From the NCBI RefSeq assembly GCF_003202695.1, contig NZ_QGLL01000009.1, forward strand, positions 124,001 through 188,000: a stretch of DNA of 64,000 bases. The letters are read 5' to 3'. The translations under genes were made by a program, and so were the position numbers. Each line of letters begins with the position of its first letter. Positions within the stretch are counted from its first letter, which is position 1. The notes below the pieces were generated by a model that saw only the letters and a program-made list of their open reading frames with translations, was not told the origin of the DNA and ran no database searches. This document shows positions 1-8,883 of this stretch, piece after piece. Source of the DNA: Bifidobacterium asteroides. Its GTDB lineage: Bacteria > Actinomycetota > Actinomycetes > Actinomycetales > Bifidobacteriaceae.

Positions 1-1
1 C

Positions 2-1195
2 CGCCCCGCCAAGACACAGCAAGCCCACCAGGTATCTGCCGCATCCAAAACAACCATGGAGCAGATTCTCCGGAAGACGCTGGATCATCTGGAGGAGGCG
101 CTGCCATGGGCCAGGTCCTTGCCCCTCGATGGACGCAGAACCTTGGAGGGGGCCATTCGAACAGCTCTGGACGACCTGCTGTCCCGACTTGACGCCCAAG
201 GCAGGCAGGACAGCAAAGTCCCCTCCCCTCTACCAGCAAAGCTCTCCCGGAGCCTGGGCCCGCACCGAGCCATGGAGCTGACCGAAGTCATTCTGGACAT
301 GCTTGAGGAGGCTGGCCGGACTTTAGGGGGCGAAGGGGAACGGTCCACGCTGATCTACACCCGCCATGCAGCCACTGCGGCAGCCAGTCTCTACGCCGAC
401 CTGGCCGAGGCAAGGAACGGACGCAAGGCCGCAGCGGAGTCGAGAATCATTCGGCATTTGATTGAGAAAACGGCAGACACACGGACTGTTGACGATCTGG
501 CCAGGCTAGGCTGGCCGACCGAATTCGACAGCTTCGCCGTCGTTGGCGAAGCCCGAGGCAACGATGACGGGCAGGGAATGGAGAACGCCCGCCAGCCGAT
601 CCATACCACTGTTGCCCATCTAGGCGGCAGAGCCCTGGTAGGGGAAAACGAGGGGCTCATGGTCGTCCTGATCGACCCCGACCGGTCGGGCACTCCAGTT
701 GACTTCTGCGCATCCATCCTGCGTTTCTTCGCCGACCGGTCCGCTGTCTGTCTGGGGCCTCTCCGCCATGGGACCTTCGGTGCTGGGACCTCCATCCGAG
801 CCGCCCTGAGCACCCAGGCTGCAGCCCCGGCAATAGCTGATCCCATCACAGCCGCCCTGCCCAGGCCCCTGCACGCCGACGATCTGCTGCCAGAACGAGC
901 CTTGAACGGAGATAAGGAGGCCTGCGATCAGCTCTACCAGGAGGTCTATCTAAGCCTGGCCGGACAGGACCCGGACGGCCCTCTGCCGACCACTCTGCTT
1001 ACCTTTCTGCGCTCGGGCAGCTCGCTGGAGGCCACCGCCAAGAAGCTGGGCATCCATCCCAACACCGTGCGCTACCGGCTCAAGCGCTGCGTAGAGGTAA
1101 CCGGCTGGGATGCCATGGATCCGCGAGAATCCTTCGTTCTTCAGGCAGCCCTGATCATTGGCAGAATCCGCAGATCGCATCCGTGCGCAGACTGA
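2..1195 (+). CDS. PucR-type helix-turn-helix transcriptional regulator (5' end probably outside the window)
   Basis: The last ~60 residues form a PucR C-terminal helix-turn-helix: a Leu-rich helix, then the recognition segment ATAKKLGIHPNTVRYRLKR. The N-terminal ~300 residues are a sensor-like region without an obvious ligand motif. The first ATG is at 56, but the frame stays open to base 2 and that ATG has neither a ribosome-binding site nor a -10 hexamer, so the gene probably starts upstream of the window. Regulators of this type are found beside fatty-acid synthase genes in bifidobacteria (recalled, not checked here). It converges on the L1 operon. Family call is firm; target genes are unknown. 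Confidence 0.8.
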   Translation, partial: RPAKTQQAHQVSAASKTTMEQILRKTLDHLEEALPWARSLPLDGRRTLEGAIRTALDDLLSRLDAQGRQDSKVPSPLPAKLSRSLGPHRAMELTEVILDMLEEAGRTLGGEGERSTLIYTRHAATAAASLYADLAEARNGRKAAAESRIIRHLIEKTADTRTVDDLARLGWPTEFDSFAVVGEARGNDDGQGMENARQPIHTTVAHLGGRALVGENEGLMVVLIDPDRSGTPVDFCASILRFFADRSAVCLGPLRHGTFGAGTSIRAALSTQAAAPAIADPITAALPRPLHADDLLPERALNGDKEACDQLYQEVYLSLAGQDPDGPLPTTLLTFLRSGSSLEATAKKLGIHPNTVRYRLKRCVEVTGWDAMDPRESFVLQAALIIGRIRRSHPCAD

Positions 1196-1225
1196 CTGGC
1201 GCCGGTTCAAAAAGAGCGATCAAAA

Positions 1226-1260
1226 TATAAAAAGGGCGGGAACCCGAAGGTCTCCCGCCC
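1226..1260 (-). terminator. Rho-independent terminator of the rplK-rplA unit
   Basis: GGGCGGGA at 1234-1241 pairs perfectly with TCCCGCCC at 1253-1260. On the minus strand the stem is followed by TTTTTATATTTTG. It lies directly after the rplA stop codon. Confidence 0.85.
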
Positions 1261-1282
1261 TGGAAGTATACGACGAACCGAC

Positions 1283-1972
1283 TCAGAGCACCGCGATGTC
1301 CAGGGGAACGCCCGGACCCATGGTGGTGGTGACGGTGGCCTTGGTGATGTAACGGCCCTTGACCGTGGCCGGCTTCAGGCGCTTGATCTCCTCGTCAACT
1401 GCGTGGAAGTTCTCCTCCAGTGCCTGCTGCTCGAAGGAGACCTTGCCCACGGGGAAGCTCAGGTTGCCGTTCTTGTCGACACGGAACTCGACACGTCCAG
1501 CCTTGATCTCAGTGACCGCCTTGGCCACGTCCATGGTCACGGTACCGGTCTTGGGATTAGGCATGAGGCCACGGGGACCCAGCACACGGCCCAGACGGCC
1601 GACCTTGCCCATCATGTCGGGTGTGGCCACCACGGCATCGAAGTCCAGGTAGCCGCCGGCAACCTTGGTCACCAGCTCGTCGTCGCCCACCTCGTCAGCT
1701 CCGGCCTCGGCGGCTGCAGTCGCCTGGGGGCCACGAGCGAAGACCAGGACGCGCACGGTCTTGCCGGTGCCGTTGGGCAGGCTTACGGTGCCACGGACCA
1801 GCTGATCAGCCTTGCGGGGATCCACGTTCAGGCGGTAGACAGCCTCCACGGTCTCGTCAAACCCGCGCTTGGGCATGCTCTTGAGCAGGGCGATGCCCTC
1901 CTCGGGGGTGTACAGGTTGGTGCGATCGACCTTCTCGGCCGCCTCGCGATACTTCTTGGAACGCTTGGTCAT
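1283..1972 (-). CDS. rplA: 50S ribosomal protein L1
   Basis: The 229-residue product matches the usual length of bacterial L1. It carries the L1 signature segment around [15 protein letters not shown] and ends in the conserved [11 protein letters not shown] region. L1 binds 23S rRNA at the mobile L1 stalk and helps release the E-site tRNA; in many bacteria it also represses its own operon by binding mRNA. The gene is last in the order tRNA-Trp, secE, nusG, rplK, rplA and is followed by a strong terminator. Confidence 0.97.
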   Translation of the reverse strand: MTKRSKKYREAAEKVDRTNLYTPEEGIALLKSMPKRGFDETVEAVYRLNVDPRKADQLVRGTVSLPNGTGKTVRVLVFARGPQATAAAEAGADEVGDDELVTKVAGGYLDFDAVVATPDMMGKVGRLGRVLGPRGLMPNPKTGTVTMDVAKAVTEIKAGRVEFRVDKNGNLSFPVGKVSFEQQALEENFHAVDEEIKRLKPATVKGRYITKATVTTTMGPGVPLDIAVL

Positions 1973-2036
1973 CTGCTTCTCCTATCAGCAGTTGCGGTGC
2001 GGGCAAGCGTATGCCCTACCGCTCACAACGAAAATT

Positions 2037-2468
2037 TCAGTCGGTGACGGTGATGCCCATGGAACGGGCGGTGCCTTCGATGATCTTCATCCCGGCCTCG
2101 ACGTCACGGGCCGACAGATCCTCCATCTTAGTCTGGGCGATCTCGCGGACCTGGGCCTTGGTGACGGATCCCACCTTGGTGGTCAGCGGGTTGCCTGCAC
2201 CCTTGGAGACGCCGGCCGCCTTGCGCAGCAGGTCGGCTGCCGGCGGAGTCTTGGTGATGAAGGTGAAGGAACGATCCTCGTAGACGGTGATGATGCAGGG
2301 GATGACCTGTCCCATCTTGTCCTTGGTGGCATCGTTGTACTGCTTGCAGAAGTCCATGATGTTCACGCCATGGGAGCCCAGTGCGGGACCCAGCGGGGGT
2401 GCGGGGTTGGCCTTGCCGGCCTCTATCTGCACCTTGATCAGCGCGGTGACTTTCTTCTTTGCAGCCAT
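2037..2468 (-). CDS. rplK: 50S ribosomal protein L11
   Basis: The 143-residue protein starts [19 protein letters not shown] and contains the Pro-rich N-terminal segment [20 protein letters not shown] typical of L11. It forms the GTPase-associated centre with 23S rRNA and is needed for RelA-type stringent signalling. The open frame runs 32 codons further upstream, but that extension is not L11-like, so the ATG at 2466-2468 is taken. It lies 64 bp upstream of rplA and 137 bp after nusG. Confidence 0.97.
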   Translation of the reverse strand: MAAKKKVTALIKVQIEAGKANPAPPLGPALGSHGVNIMDFCKQYNDATKDKMGQVIPCIITVYEDRSFTFITKTPPAADLLRKAAGVSKGAGNPLTTKVGSVTKAQVREIAQTKMEDLSARDVEAGMKIIEGTARSMGITVTD

Positions 2469-2605
2469 ATGCTGGTTCTTCTTTCTACGAAGCGGTGATG
2501 TCGGAGACCGTAGGTCCCCTCCCGCAACCTGTTCTTTCCAAATGCGCTCCACAGGGAAGCACAAGCTTGACGATTATCGCAGCGACCGAGGACGGCCGAG
2601 GACTT

Positions 2606-3439
2606 TCAGACGATCTTTTCGACCTGATCGAATCCCAGCTCCACAGGCGTGTCCCTGCCGAAGATGGAGACCAGGACGGTCAATTTCTGCGTGGTGGGCT
2701 CCACATCGGAGACCACGGCGGCCATGGTGGCGAAAGGCCCTTCGGTGACAGTGACCTGATCGCCAACGGCGTAGGAGACCTCCACAGTGCGCTTCTTGGC
2801 GGCCTCAGGCTTGTCCCCAGCGGCCTTCAGGGCCTCGGAGGCAATCATGGGGGCCATCATCTGGACGACCTCCTTGCGGCTCAGCGGAGCCGGCTCCTTG
2901 TTGGGACCCACGAATCCGGTGACGCCCTCGGTATCGCGGACGATGCGGCGGGCGTTCTCGTCCGGCCACATGCGAATCAGCACGTAACCGGGAACCCGCA
3001 CTCGGGTGACGATCTTCTTGCCCTTGTCGGTGTGCTTCTCGACCTCCTCCATGGGGATCTCCACCTGGAAGACCTTGTCCTCCAAGCCAAAGGATGCCAC
3101 GCGGGACTCCACGTTGGCCTTGACGCGCTTCTCATAGCCGGAGTAGGTGTGCAGAACATACCACTTGCCCTCAAGGGTACGCAGCTTCTTGGAGAACTCA
3201 TCCACGGCACGCTGACCAGGATCCTCCTGGTCGACCTGGTCAGTGCTCTCCCCGTCATCAGAGGAGTTGCCAGAATCGGAGGAATCGTCCTTGCCCAGCC
3301 CGGCCTGCTCCGGAGAGGACGCGAGCGACTGATCCTGGACCTGGGCATCCTCCTGCGTGGGGGCATCGACGGACGCCGACGGGACCGATTCAGCGGCCTG
3401 ATCGGGGTCCAGTCCCTCTCTGGTCAGATCATCACTCAT
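2606..3439 (-). CDS. nusG: Transcription termination/antitermination factor NusG
   Basis: Residues ~1-85 are a strongly acidic Ser/Asp/Glu/Gln-rich extension. The NGN domain starts at about residue 92 ([15 protein letters not shown]), and a KOW motif ([12 protein letters not shown]) lies at about residue 225. NusG binds the RNA polymerase clamp and links it to Rho or the ribosome. At 277 residues it is about 100 longer than E. coli NusG, as in other actinobacteria. GGAG lies 6 bases before the ATG. Confidence 0.96.
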   Translation of the reverse strand: MSDDLTREGLDPDQAAESVPSASVDAPTQEDAQVQDQSLASSPEQAGLGKDDSSDSGNSSDDGESTDQVDQEDPGQRAVDEFSKKLRTLEGKWYVLHTYSGYEKRVKANVESRVASFGLEDKVFQVEIPMEEVEKHTDKGKKIVTRVRVPGYVLIRMWPDENARRIVRDTEGVTGFVGPNKEPAPLSRKEVVQMMAPMIASEALKAAGDKPEAAKKRTVEVSYAVGDQVTVTEGPFATMAAVVSDVEPTTQKLTVLVSIFGRDTPVELGFDQVEKIV

Positions 3440-3469
3440 GGATCACTCCACCTTCTACCTTGTCACAGC

Positions 3470-3694
3470 TCAGCCAAATATCAGGAAGGCCAGTTTGCCC
3501 AGTCCAAAGTCCATCACGGTCACAAGGACCATGAGCAGCAGCACAAAGATGAAGACTGCCACGGACCAGCCCACCAGCTCCTTGCCCGTGGGGGTCACGA
3601 CCTTGCGAATCTCATCAATAACCTGCTTGATGAAGAGTCCGATACGCATGAAGAAGTTCGGCCTGGCTTCCTCAGCCCCATCCTTCTGTGCCAT
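3470..3694 (-). CDS. secE: Preprotein translocase subunit SecE
   Basis: This is a 74-residue single-span membrane protein. A soluble amphipathic segment (IKQVIDEIRKVVTPTGKEL) is followed by one hydrophobic helix at residues ~43-65. SecE clamps SecY in the translocon. Two in-frame ATGs lie close together (3700 and 3694); the AAGGA ribosome-binding site sits about 9 bases from the second, which is chosen. Position between tRNA-Trp and nusG is the classic order. Confidence 0.95.
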   Translation of the reverse strand: MAQKDGAEEARPNFFMRIGLFIKQVIDEIRKVVTPTGKELVGWSVAVFIFVLLLMVLVTVMDFGLGKLAFLIFG

Positions 3695-3738
3695 GGTCAT
3701 CCGTCCTTCGTTTGTTCTGCATCATCTGCTGCAAGCCC

Positions 3739-3814
3739 TGGCAGGGAAGGCGGGACTCGAACCCACAACCTACGGTTTTGGAGACCGTTGCGCTACCAAT
3801 TGCGCCACTTCCCT
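3739..3814 (-). tRNA. tRNA-Trp (anticodon CCA)
   Basis: The minus strand folds into a full cloverleaf. The acceptor is AGGGAAG/CTTCCCT, the D-arm GCGC/GCGC, the anticodon arm ACGGT-CTCCAAA-ACCGT, and the T-arm GTGGG-TTCGAGT-CCCGC. The discriminator base G is followed by an encoded CCA at 3739-3741. It is probably cotranscribed with secE. Confidence 0.97.
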
Positions 3815-3867
3815 ATCGGAACTTCCCACCAGCCTACTCGACAGGGAGGAAAAACCGCCAAATCGCA

Positions 3868-3897
3868 AGTTTAGCCTAAAGGGTGGATTGCGTCCAA
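3868..3897 (-). promoter_or_regulatory. Predicted sigma-70-type promoter for tRNA-Trp/secE/nusG
   Basis: On the minus strand TTGGAC (-35, 3897-3892) is separated by 18 bases from TAAACT (-10, 3873-3868). The predicted start is about 45 bases before the tRNA. A weaker second pair (TTGGCG/TAGGCT, 19-base spacer) lies closer to the tRNA. Confidence 0.55.
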
Positions 3898-3934
3898 CCG
3901 TGTTGCCTCGGCAGCATTTCGGCCAGGAGCCGGA

Positions 3935-5149
3935 TCAGGCTCTGACCCAGTCCCCAAGGCGTTGCATGCCCTCGGCCAGGTCGTCGTCGGCAAGCGCGTA
4001 GGAAAAGCGCAGACAGCCGGGCGCGCCGAAGGCCTCACCCGGCACGGCCGCCACCTGGATCTGCTCCAGGATGACCTCGGCCAGCTCACTCGATGTAGCG
4101 CAGACCGTGCCTTGCGGACCCACTGGCCGATCCAGCAGACCGGACACGTCGGCAAAGGCGTAGAAGGCACCCAGGGGTTCAGGGCATGTCACACCCTCCA
4201 TGGCGTTCAAGGCATCCACGATGGCCCGTCGGCGCAGGGCGAAAGCCGACCGCATGGCATCCACGTCCTCCAGGCCACCGGTCAGTGCAGCCAGCGCTGC
4301 CTGCTGGGAAACGTTGGCCACGTTAGAGGTCATATGCCCCTGAAGCTTGGCGGCCGCCTGGGCCACCGGCAGGGGGGCAGCCAGCCAGCCCACCCGCCAG
4401 CCGGTCATGGCATAGGTCTTAGCCACACCGTTGACCACGATCAGCTGATCGCGTACCTGGGGCACCAGAGCGCCTGGATAGGGCGTACGCGCCCCCTGGT
4501 AGGTCAAGTGCTCATAGATTTCGTCGCTGATCACCCAGATCTGGCGGTCCATGGCCCAGCGGTCCACGGCAGCCACCAAGTCGGCATCCCAGATCGCCCC
4601 GGTGGGATTGGCAGGCAGGTTGAGGATAATGGCACGGGTGTGCTCGGTTCGGGCTGCCTCCAGCTGCTCCAGACTGGGAATATAACCCTGGTCGGCTCCG
4701 CTGAGAACCGGGACCGGCCGACCGCCAGCCAACAGAGCCATCTGGGGATAGCTGGTCCAGTACGGTGCCGGAATGATGACCTCATCGCCTGGGTTCAGCA
4801 GAATTTGGAAGGCCTCGTAGACGGCCTGCTTGCCGCCGTTGGTGACCACCACCTGATCCGGGTCGATCTGATAGCCCGAATCACGCAGGGTCTTGTCGGC
4901 GATGGCCTGCTTCAGTTGGGGCAGACCCGCCGTGGGCGTATAGCGATGGTTGCGTGGATCCAGGCAGGCACGGGCCGCTGCCTGCACGATGTGGTCAGGC
5001 GTAGGAAAGTTGGGTTCGCCCGCACCGAAGCTGATCACATTCATGCCCTGGGCCTTCATGGCCTTGGCCTTTGAATCCACAGCTAGAGTGGCACTGGGGG
5101 CCACCGCATCAATGCGTCTGCTCAGGGTCTGCCATTGCGCCATAGTCAT
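3935..5149 (-). CDS. Class I/II pyridoxal-phosphate aminotransferase, aspartate aminotransferase-like
   Basis: The 404-residue protein has the fold-type I aminotransferase landmarks. FGAGEPNFPTP is near residue 41, NLPANPTG at 177-184 supplies the PLP-contacting Asn, ISDEIYEHL lies near 207, and the PLP lysine is about Lys244 in NGVAKTYAMTGWR. These fit the AspC/AspAT subgroup, which moves amino groups between aspartate and 2-oxoglutarate or aromatic/alanine partners. The exact substrate cannot be read from sequence. The first ATG (5149) follows the -10-like TAGCAT by 6 bases with no ribosome-binding site, which suggests a leaderless message. It lies downstream of proB on the same strand. Confidence 0.88.
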   Translation of the reverse strand: MTMAQWQTLSRRIDAVAPSATLAVDSKAKAMKAQGMNVISFGAGEPNFPTPDHIVQAAARACLDPRNHRYTPTAGLPQLKQAIADKTLRDSGYQIDPDQVVVTNGGKQAVYEAFQILLNPGDEVIIPAPYWTSYPQMALLAGGRPVPVLSGADQGYIPSLEQLEAARTEHTRAIILNLPANPTGAIWDADLVAAVDRWAMDRQIWVISDEIYEHLTYQGARTPYPGALVPQVRDQLIVVNGVAKTYAMTGWRVGWLAAPLPVAQAAAKLQGHMTSNVANVSQQAALAALTGGLEDVDAMRSAFALRRRAIVDALNAMEGVTCPEPLGAFYAFADVSGLLDRPVGPQGTVCATSSELAEVILEQIQVAAVPGEAFGAPGCLRFSYALADDDLAEGMQRLGDWVRA

Positions 5150-5155
5150 GCTGTC

Positions 5156-5161
5156 ATGCTA
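5156..5161 (-). promoter_or_regulatory. Leaderless-type -10 element of the aminotransferase gene
   Basis: TAGCAT lies 6 bases before the ATG at 5149, so transcription should begin at or next to the start codon. No good -35 is seen. Confidence 0.5.
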
Positions 5162-5186
5162 CCGCTCGGCACCCCCAGTGCTGCGC

Positions 5187-6329
5187 TCAGACCAGGACCA
5201 GAGAGTCCCGATGCACCAGTGGGTGGGCATAGTGAGCGCCCAGTCGGCGGCGGAGCTCCTGGGTGTTCAGGCCCAGCATGTCTTGAGCCTCCTCGGAATC
5301 GTAGCCTGACAGGCCCTTGGCCACCTCTTGACCAGACTCATCGTGGATCCAGACCGGGTCCCCGGCCGAGAACTCACCTTGGACCGATCTGGCACCGGCC
5401 GCCAGCAGACTGGCACGACCGCCACGCAAAGCTTTGACAGCCCCCTGATCCACCAGATAGCCACCCCGGGGACGGGAGGCGAACTTGATCCAGAGCCGGT
5501 GTGAGGATCCCCTCGGACGGATTGGCGCGAATAGAGTGCCCGCCCTGTCGCCGGCCAGGGCAGGACCCGCAAGGTCGGCGCGTGTCAGGACCACAGGCAT
5601 GCCGGAGGCCGCAGCAATCCGCGCCGCCTCCAGCTTGGTGGACATGCCCCCCGTCCCCAGACCGGAGACGGACCCTTGGGCATCCACCTGGTCCATGATG
5701 GCCGCCACATCGGGCACGAAATCAATCCTGCGGGCCCCTGGCCTGGATGGGGGTTCAGTGTAGAGCGCATCCACATCAGTCAGCAGGACCAAGGCATCGG
5801 CGCTGACAATATTGGCAATCAGGGCCGAAAGGTGGTCGTTGTCGCCGAAGCGGATCTCGTTGCTGGCCAGGGCATCGTTCTCATTGACGATGGGGATGAC
5901 CCCCAGATCCAGCAGACGGCAGAGGGTGCGCCGGGCGTTACGGTACTGGATGGCGTGGGCGGTGTCACGGGCGGTGATCAGGATCTGACCAACCCGCAGG
6001 CCATAACGGGCGAAGGCAGTCTCGTACTGGGCCATAAGCAGACCCTGGCCCACTGAGGCCGTAGCCTGCTGGGTAGCCACGTCATCAGGACGTTGGTCGA
6101 ACCCCAGGGTGCCGAAGCCGGCTGCGATGGCCCCGGAGGTGACCAGGACCAGGCGTGCGCCGTCTACGGCGGCCGAGGCCAGGGCCCCCACCAACGAACG
6201 CAGACGGCCAAGGTCCAAGCGTCCATGGGGATCAGTCAGGGAGCTGGAACCTACTTTGACCACCATGGTCCGGGCCTGGGCCACCCGAGAGCGGACCTCA
6301 GCCTCGTCGGATCCCTCCCGTCCGCTCAT
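5187..6329 (-). CDS. proB: Glutamate 5-kinase
   Basis: The protein has 380 residues. An amino-acid kinase domain fills residues ~20-265, starting with VVKVGSSSL and including the NENDALAS and FGDNDHLSA segments that bind glutamate and nucleotide. A C-terminal PUA domain occupies about 285-370. ProB phosphorylates glutamate in the first step of proline synthesis. The ATG overlaps the obg stop codon by 4 bases, implying translational coupling. No proA (gamma-glutamyl-phosphate reductase) lies next to it here. Confidence 0.95.
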   Translation of the reverse strand: MSGREGSDEAEVRSRVAQARTMVVKVGSSSLTDPHGRLDLGRLRSLVGALASAAVDGARLVLVTSGAIAAGFGTLGFDQRPDDVATQQATASVGQGLLMAQYETAFARYGLRVGQILITARDTAHAIQYRNARRTLCRLLDLGVIPIVNENDALASNEIRFGDNDHLSALIANIVSADALVLLTDVDALYTEPPSRPGARRIDFVPDVAAIMDQVDAQGSVSGLGTGGMSTKLEAARIAAASGMPVVLTRADLAGPALAGDRAGTLFAPIRPRGSSHRLWIKFASRPRGGYLVDQGAVKALRGGRASLLAAGARSVQGEFSAGDPVWIHDESGQEVAKGLSGYDSEEAQDMLGLNTQELRRRLGAHYAHPLVHRDSLVLV

Positions 6330-8005
6330 TGCCCAGCCTCCTCCGAACTGGCAGCATCCGTATCCCCGCGCCTTAGCAGGCCCTGCCTGTCATGGGGATC
6401 GTCGTCCACGGAAGGGTCGGCCCAGTGCCCCTGGCGCCGCTCCTGCTCCATGACCTGACGCACCGCCTGCCGGGCATCCATCATCTGGTGGTACTGGCGG
6501 CGACGCTCGCTGTTGGTGCGGCGGCGGTTGAGCCCCTGGCTCTCCTCCAGACGCAGATCACGACCCCGCGCCACCTGGGGGGTGCCGTCCAGCATTTCGG
6601 CACCGGCCGCCACGCTCGGATCCCAGTCGAAGGCCACCGCATCGTCGCCAGGGCCGATGCGGACTTCATCTCCAGGCCTGGCTCCGGCCTTTCGCAGAGC
6701 ATCCTCTACGCCCATTCGGGCCAGGCAGTCGGCCAGGTAGCCTACGGCCTCTTCGTTGTCGAAGTTGGTCTGGCGAACCCAACGCTCGGGCTTGGCTCCG
6801 CAGACTCTGAACCAGGTCTGACCGGACCGTGTCTGATGCCGCTCAAGAGTGAAGTCGCCGGTCTGGTCTGCATTTCTGCGCCGCCGCTCCAGGGGGCGGA
6901 TGACCACGCGTTCCTCCTGCCTGGCCTCCTGCTGCTTCTGCAGCTGCCTACGCAGGCGATCCACCAGACCGCCCAGGTAGTAGCCCAGTTCCTTGAGTCC
7001 CTGATGCGAGGCTGTGGAGACCACGAAGACCTTAAGCCCCAGGGCCTCGAAGTCAGGCCGGACAAATTCAGCCAGTTCGCGGGCCTCCGGCAGATCGGCC
7101 TTATTGAGGATGATCACCCTGGGCCGCTCGGCCATGGGGATGACTCCCAGCGGAAGCTCCAGGCGGTCGGCATAGCGGGCAAGCTCCTCCTCCAAGGCCC
7201 GATAGTCGCTCATCGGGTCTCGATCAGGCTCCAGGGTGGCGCAATCAATGACATGGGCGATGATCTCGGTGCGCTCGATGTGCCTCAGAAACTCCAACCC
7301 AAGGCCTTTGCCCTGGGAGGCGCCCGGGATTAGCCCTGGCACATCGGCCATGGTGAAGCGGCTCTCCCCTGCCTGGACCACGCCCAGGTTGGGCACCAGA
7401 GTAGTGAATGGGTAGTCGGCAATCTTGGGCTTGGCCGCGCTCATGGCCGCCACCAGACTGGACTTGCCTGCACTGGGGAAACCCACCAGGGCCACGTCGG
7501 CTATGGATTTGAGCTCCAGCACCAGGTCACGCTCCTGACCGGGGTCCCCCAGCAGTGCAAAGCCGGGAGCCCGCCTGGCCTTGGTGGCCAGGGAGCGGTT
7601 GCCCAGTCCACCCACGCCGCCTTGGGCCGCCACGAACCGGTCCCCCGCATGAGCCAGGTCAGCCAAGCGTTCGCCCGGCTGCTTGCGCTCGCCTTGGCCT
7701 CCCTTGGCAGTGAAGACTACAGTGCCCACCGGCACTGGCAGGATCAGATCCTGGCCACGGCTGCCGTCCTTATCACCGCCCAGACCCATGGTGCCCGATT
7801 CAGCCTGGCGGTGCGGCAGAAAACGGTAGTCCAGCAGACTGGTCGCGTTGGCGTCTGCTTGAAGAATGACCGAGCCGCCCTGGCCTCCGTCGCCCCCGTC
7901 GGGCCCAGCCAGGGGCTTGTACTTCTCGCGGCGGACAGAGGAAGCCCCATTGCCGCCGTCGCCACCCTTGACATGGACGGTGACCTGATCCACAAATGCG
8001 CTCAT
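6326..8005 (-). CDS. obg: Obg/CgtA family GTPase
   Basis: The 559-residue protein has three parts. The glycine-rich Obg fold (residues 1-160) starts [18 protein letters not shown] GTPase domain follows, with P-loop GFPSAGKSS near 175, [10 protein letters not shown] near 220 and NKAD near 305. A C-terminal OCT domain lies near 390-470, followed by a charged tail. Obg proteins act in 50S assembly and stress control. It follows rplU-rpmA, the usual neighbourhood, but a terminator lies between. It has its own -10 element (TACCAT) 8 bases before the ATG. Confidence 0.96.
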   Translation of the reverse strand: MSAFVDQVTVHVKGGDGGNGASSVRREKYKPLAGPDGGDGGQGGSVILQADANATSLLDYRFLPHRQAESGTMGLGGDKDGSRGQDLILPVPVGTVVFTAKGGQGERKQPGERLADLAHAGDRFVAAQGGVGGLGNRSLATKARRAPGFALLGDPGQERDLVLELKSIADVALVGFPSAGKSSLVAAMSAAKPKIADYPFTTLVPNLGVVQAGESRFTMADVPGLIPGASQGKGLGLEFLRHIERTEIIAHVIDCATLEPDRDPMSDYRALEEELARYADRLELPLGVIPMAERPRVIILNKADLPEARELAEFVRPDFEALGLKVFVVSTASHQGLKELGYYLGGLVDRLRRQLQKQQEARQEERVVIRPLERRRRNADQTGDFTLERHQTRSGQTWFRVCGAKPERWVRQTNFDNEEAVGYLADCLARMGVEDALRKAGARPGDEVRIGPGDDAVAFDWDPSVAAGAEMLDGTPQVARGRDLRLEESQGLNRRRTNSERRRQYHQMMDARQAVRQVMEQERRQGHWADPSVDDDPHDRQGLLRRGDTDAASSEEAGQ

Positions 8006-8013
8006 AGGGGCCC

Positions 8014-8019
8014 ATGGTA
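8014..8019 (-). promoter_or_regulatory. Leaderless-type -10 element of obg
   Basis: TACCAT lies 8 bases upstream of the obg ATG, with no Shine-Dalgarno sequence between them. It sits just after the rpmA terminator, as expected for a separate promoter. Confidence 0.45.
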
Positions 8020-8079
8020 CTCAATCCGGCCTGACATGCGGCCCCTGAGAGCTGAATGCCCGGCATCTCCATACATAAT

Positions 8080-8112
8080 GCAAAAAGGCCATCCCATGGC
8101 AGGGATGGCCTT
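8080..8112 (-). terminator. Rho-independent terminator after rpmA
   Basis: AAGGCCATCCC (8085-8095) pairs perfectly with GGGATGGCCTT (8102-8112), and on the minus strand a run of T residues follows (TTTTTGCATT). It ends the rplU-rpmA message before obg. Confidence 0.85.
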
Positions 8113-8135
8113 CGACTGATGCCAATAAAAGGCAA

Positions 8136-8387
8136 TCAGGCGGTAAGCACGTCAACGACCTTGCGGTCACGCCGGCTGGCGAACCGAACCGTTCCGTCCG
8201 TCAGAGCGAAGAGGGTGTGGTCCTTGCCCAGACCGACGTTCTGTCCGGGATGGAACTTGGTGCCACGCTGGCGAACGATGATGTTGCCAGCCACCACGGC
8301 CTCGCCACCGAACTTCTTGACGCCCAGGTACTGTGCATTCGAATCGCGCCCGTTGCGTGAACTGGACGCGCCCTTCTTATGTGCCAT
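8136..8387 (-). CDS. rpmA: 50S ribosomal protein L27
   Basis: The 83-residue protein begins [17 protein letters not shown] and contains [20 protein letters not shown], both hallmarks of L27. Its N-terminus reaches the peptidyl-transferase centre. There is no Firmicutes-type N-terminal cleavage extension. It lies 32 bp downstream of rplU. Confidence 0.97.
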   Translation of the reverse strand: MAHKKGASSSRNGRDSNAQYLGVKKFGGEAVVAGNIIVRQRGTKFHPGQNVGLGKDHTLFALTDGTVRFASRRDRKVVDVLTA

Positions 8388-8419
8388 GTCTGGTTCCTTT
8401 CCTACCTCGGCCTAGGCCC

Positions 8420-8728
8420 TCAGGCGATGGCCGTGATCCTGACCACGGTCTGCTTCTGGCGGTGGCCCTTGCGGCGCGCCACACCGGTTTTGTTCTTGAA
8501 CTTCTGGATGTTGATCTTGGGGCCCTTGGCCTCGTCGTCCACGACCTCGCCCTTGACGGAGATCTTGGCCAGATCCTTGGCGGCCATGGTCACCTTGGAT
8601 CCATCGACGACCAGCGCGACCGGAAACTCGACCGACTCGCCCTTCCTGGCAGCCAGACGGTTGACCGTGATCTGGTCACCGACTTCGACCTTCTCCTGAT
8701 GGCCTCCGGCCTTCACAATCGCGTACAT
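8420..8728 (-). CDS. rplU: 50S ribosomal protein L21
   Basis: The 102-residue product starts [19 protein letters not shown] and ends with the basic C-terminus ([18 protein letters not shown]) of L21. The open frame extends 36 codons further, but that stretch is not L21-like. AAGGTAGGGCT precedes the chosen ATG at 8726-8728. A strong promoter about 90 bases upstream leaves an ~85-base leader. Confidence 0.96.
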   Translation of the reverse strand: MYAIVKAGGHQEKVEVGDQITVNRLAARKGESVEFPVALVVDGSKVTMAAKDLAKISVKGEVVDDEAKGPKINIQKFKNKTGVARRKGHRQKQTVVRITAIA

Positions 8729-8819
8729 AGCCCTACCTTGCCTGTTGTCCAAAGCTGTATGCGCCCGGCATTCGAATCCCGCCATGCGATTGACGGACCC
8801 GTCCAGACACCAGCTAACC

Positions 8820-8849
8820 AGTATAGAAGCAAACACACCGCGTCGTCAA
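8820..8849 (-). promoter_or_regulatory. Strong predicted promoter of rplU-rpmA
   Basis: TTGACG (-35, 8849-8844) and TATACT (-10, 8825-8820) are spaced by 18 bases on the minus strand. The start should be near 8813, giving an 85-base 5' leader before rplU. Confidence 0.7.
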
Positions 8850-8883
8850 ATGTGCCCGCCCCGTCGACAAAACGAAATTTAGT

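Noticed and set aside
2459-3874. 471-residue plus-strand frame opposite nusG and secE, reaching across tRNA-Trp
   Set aside because: It runs through three certain genes on the other strand, including a tRNA, and has no ribosome-binding site.
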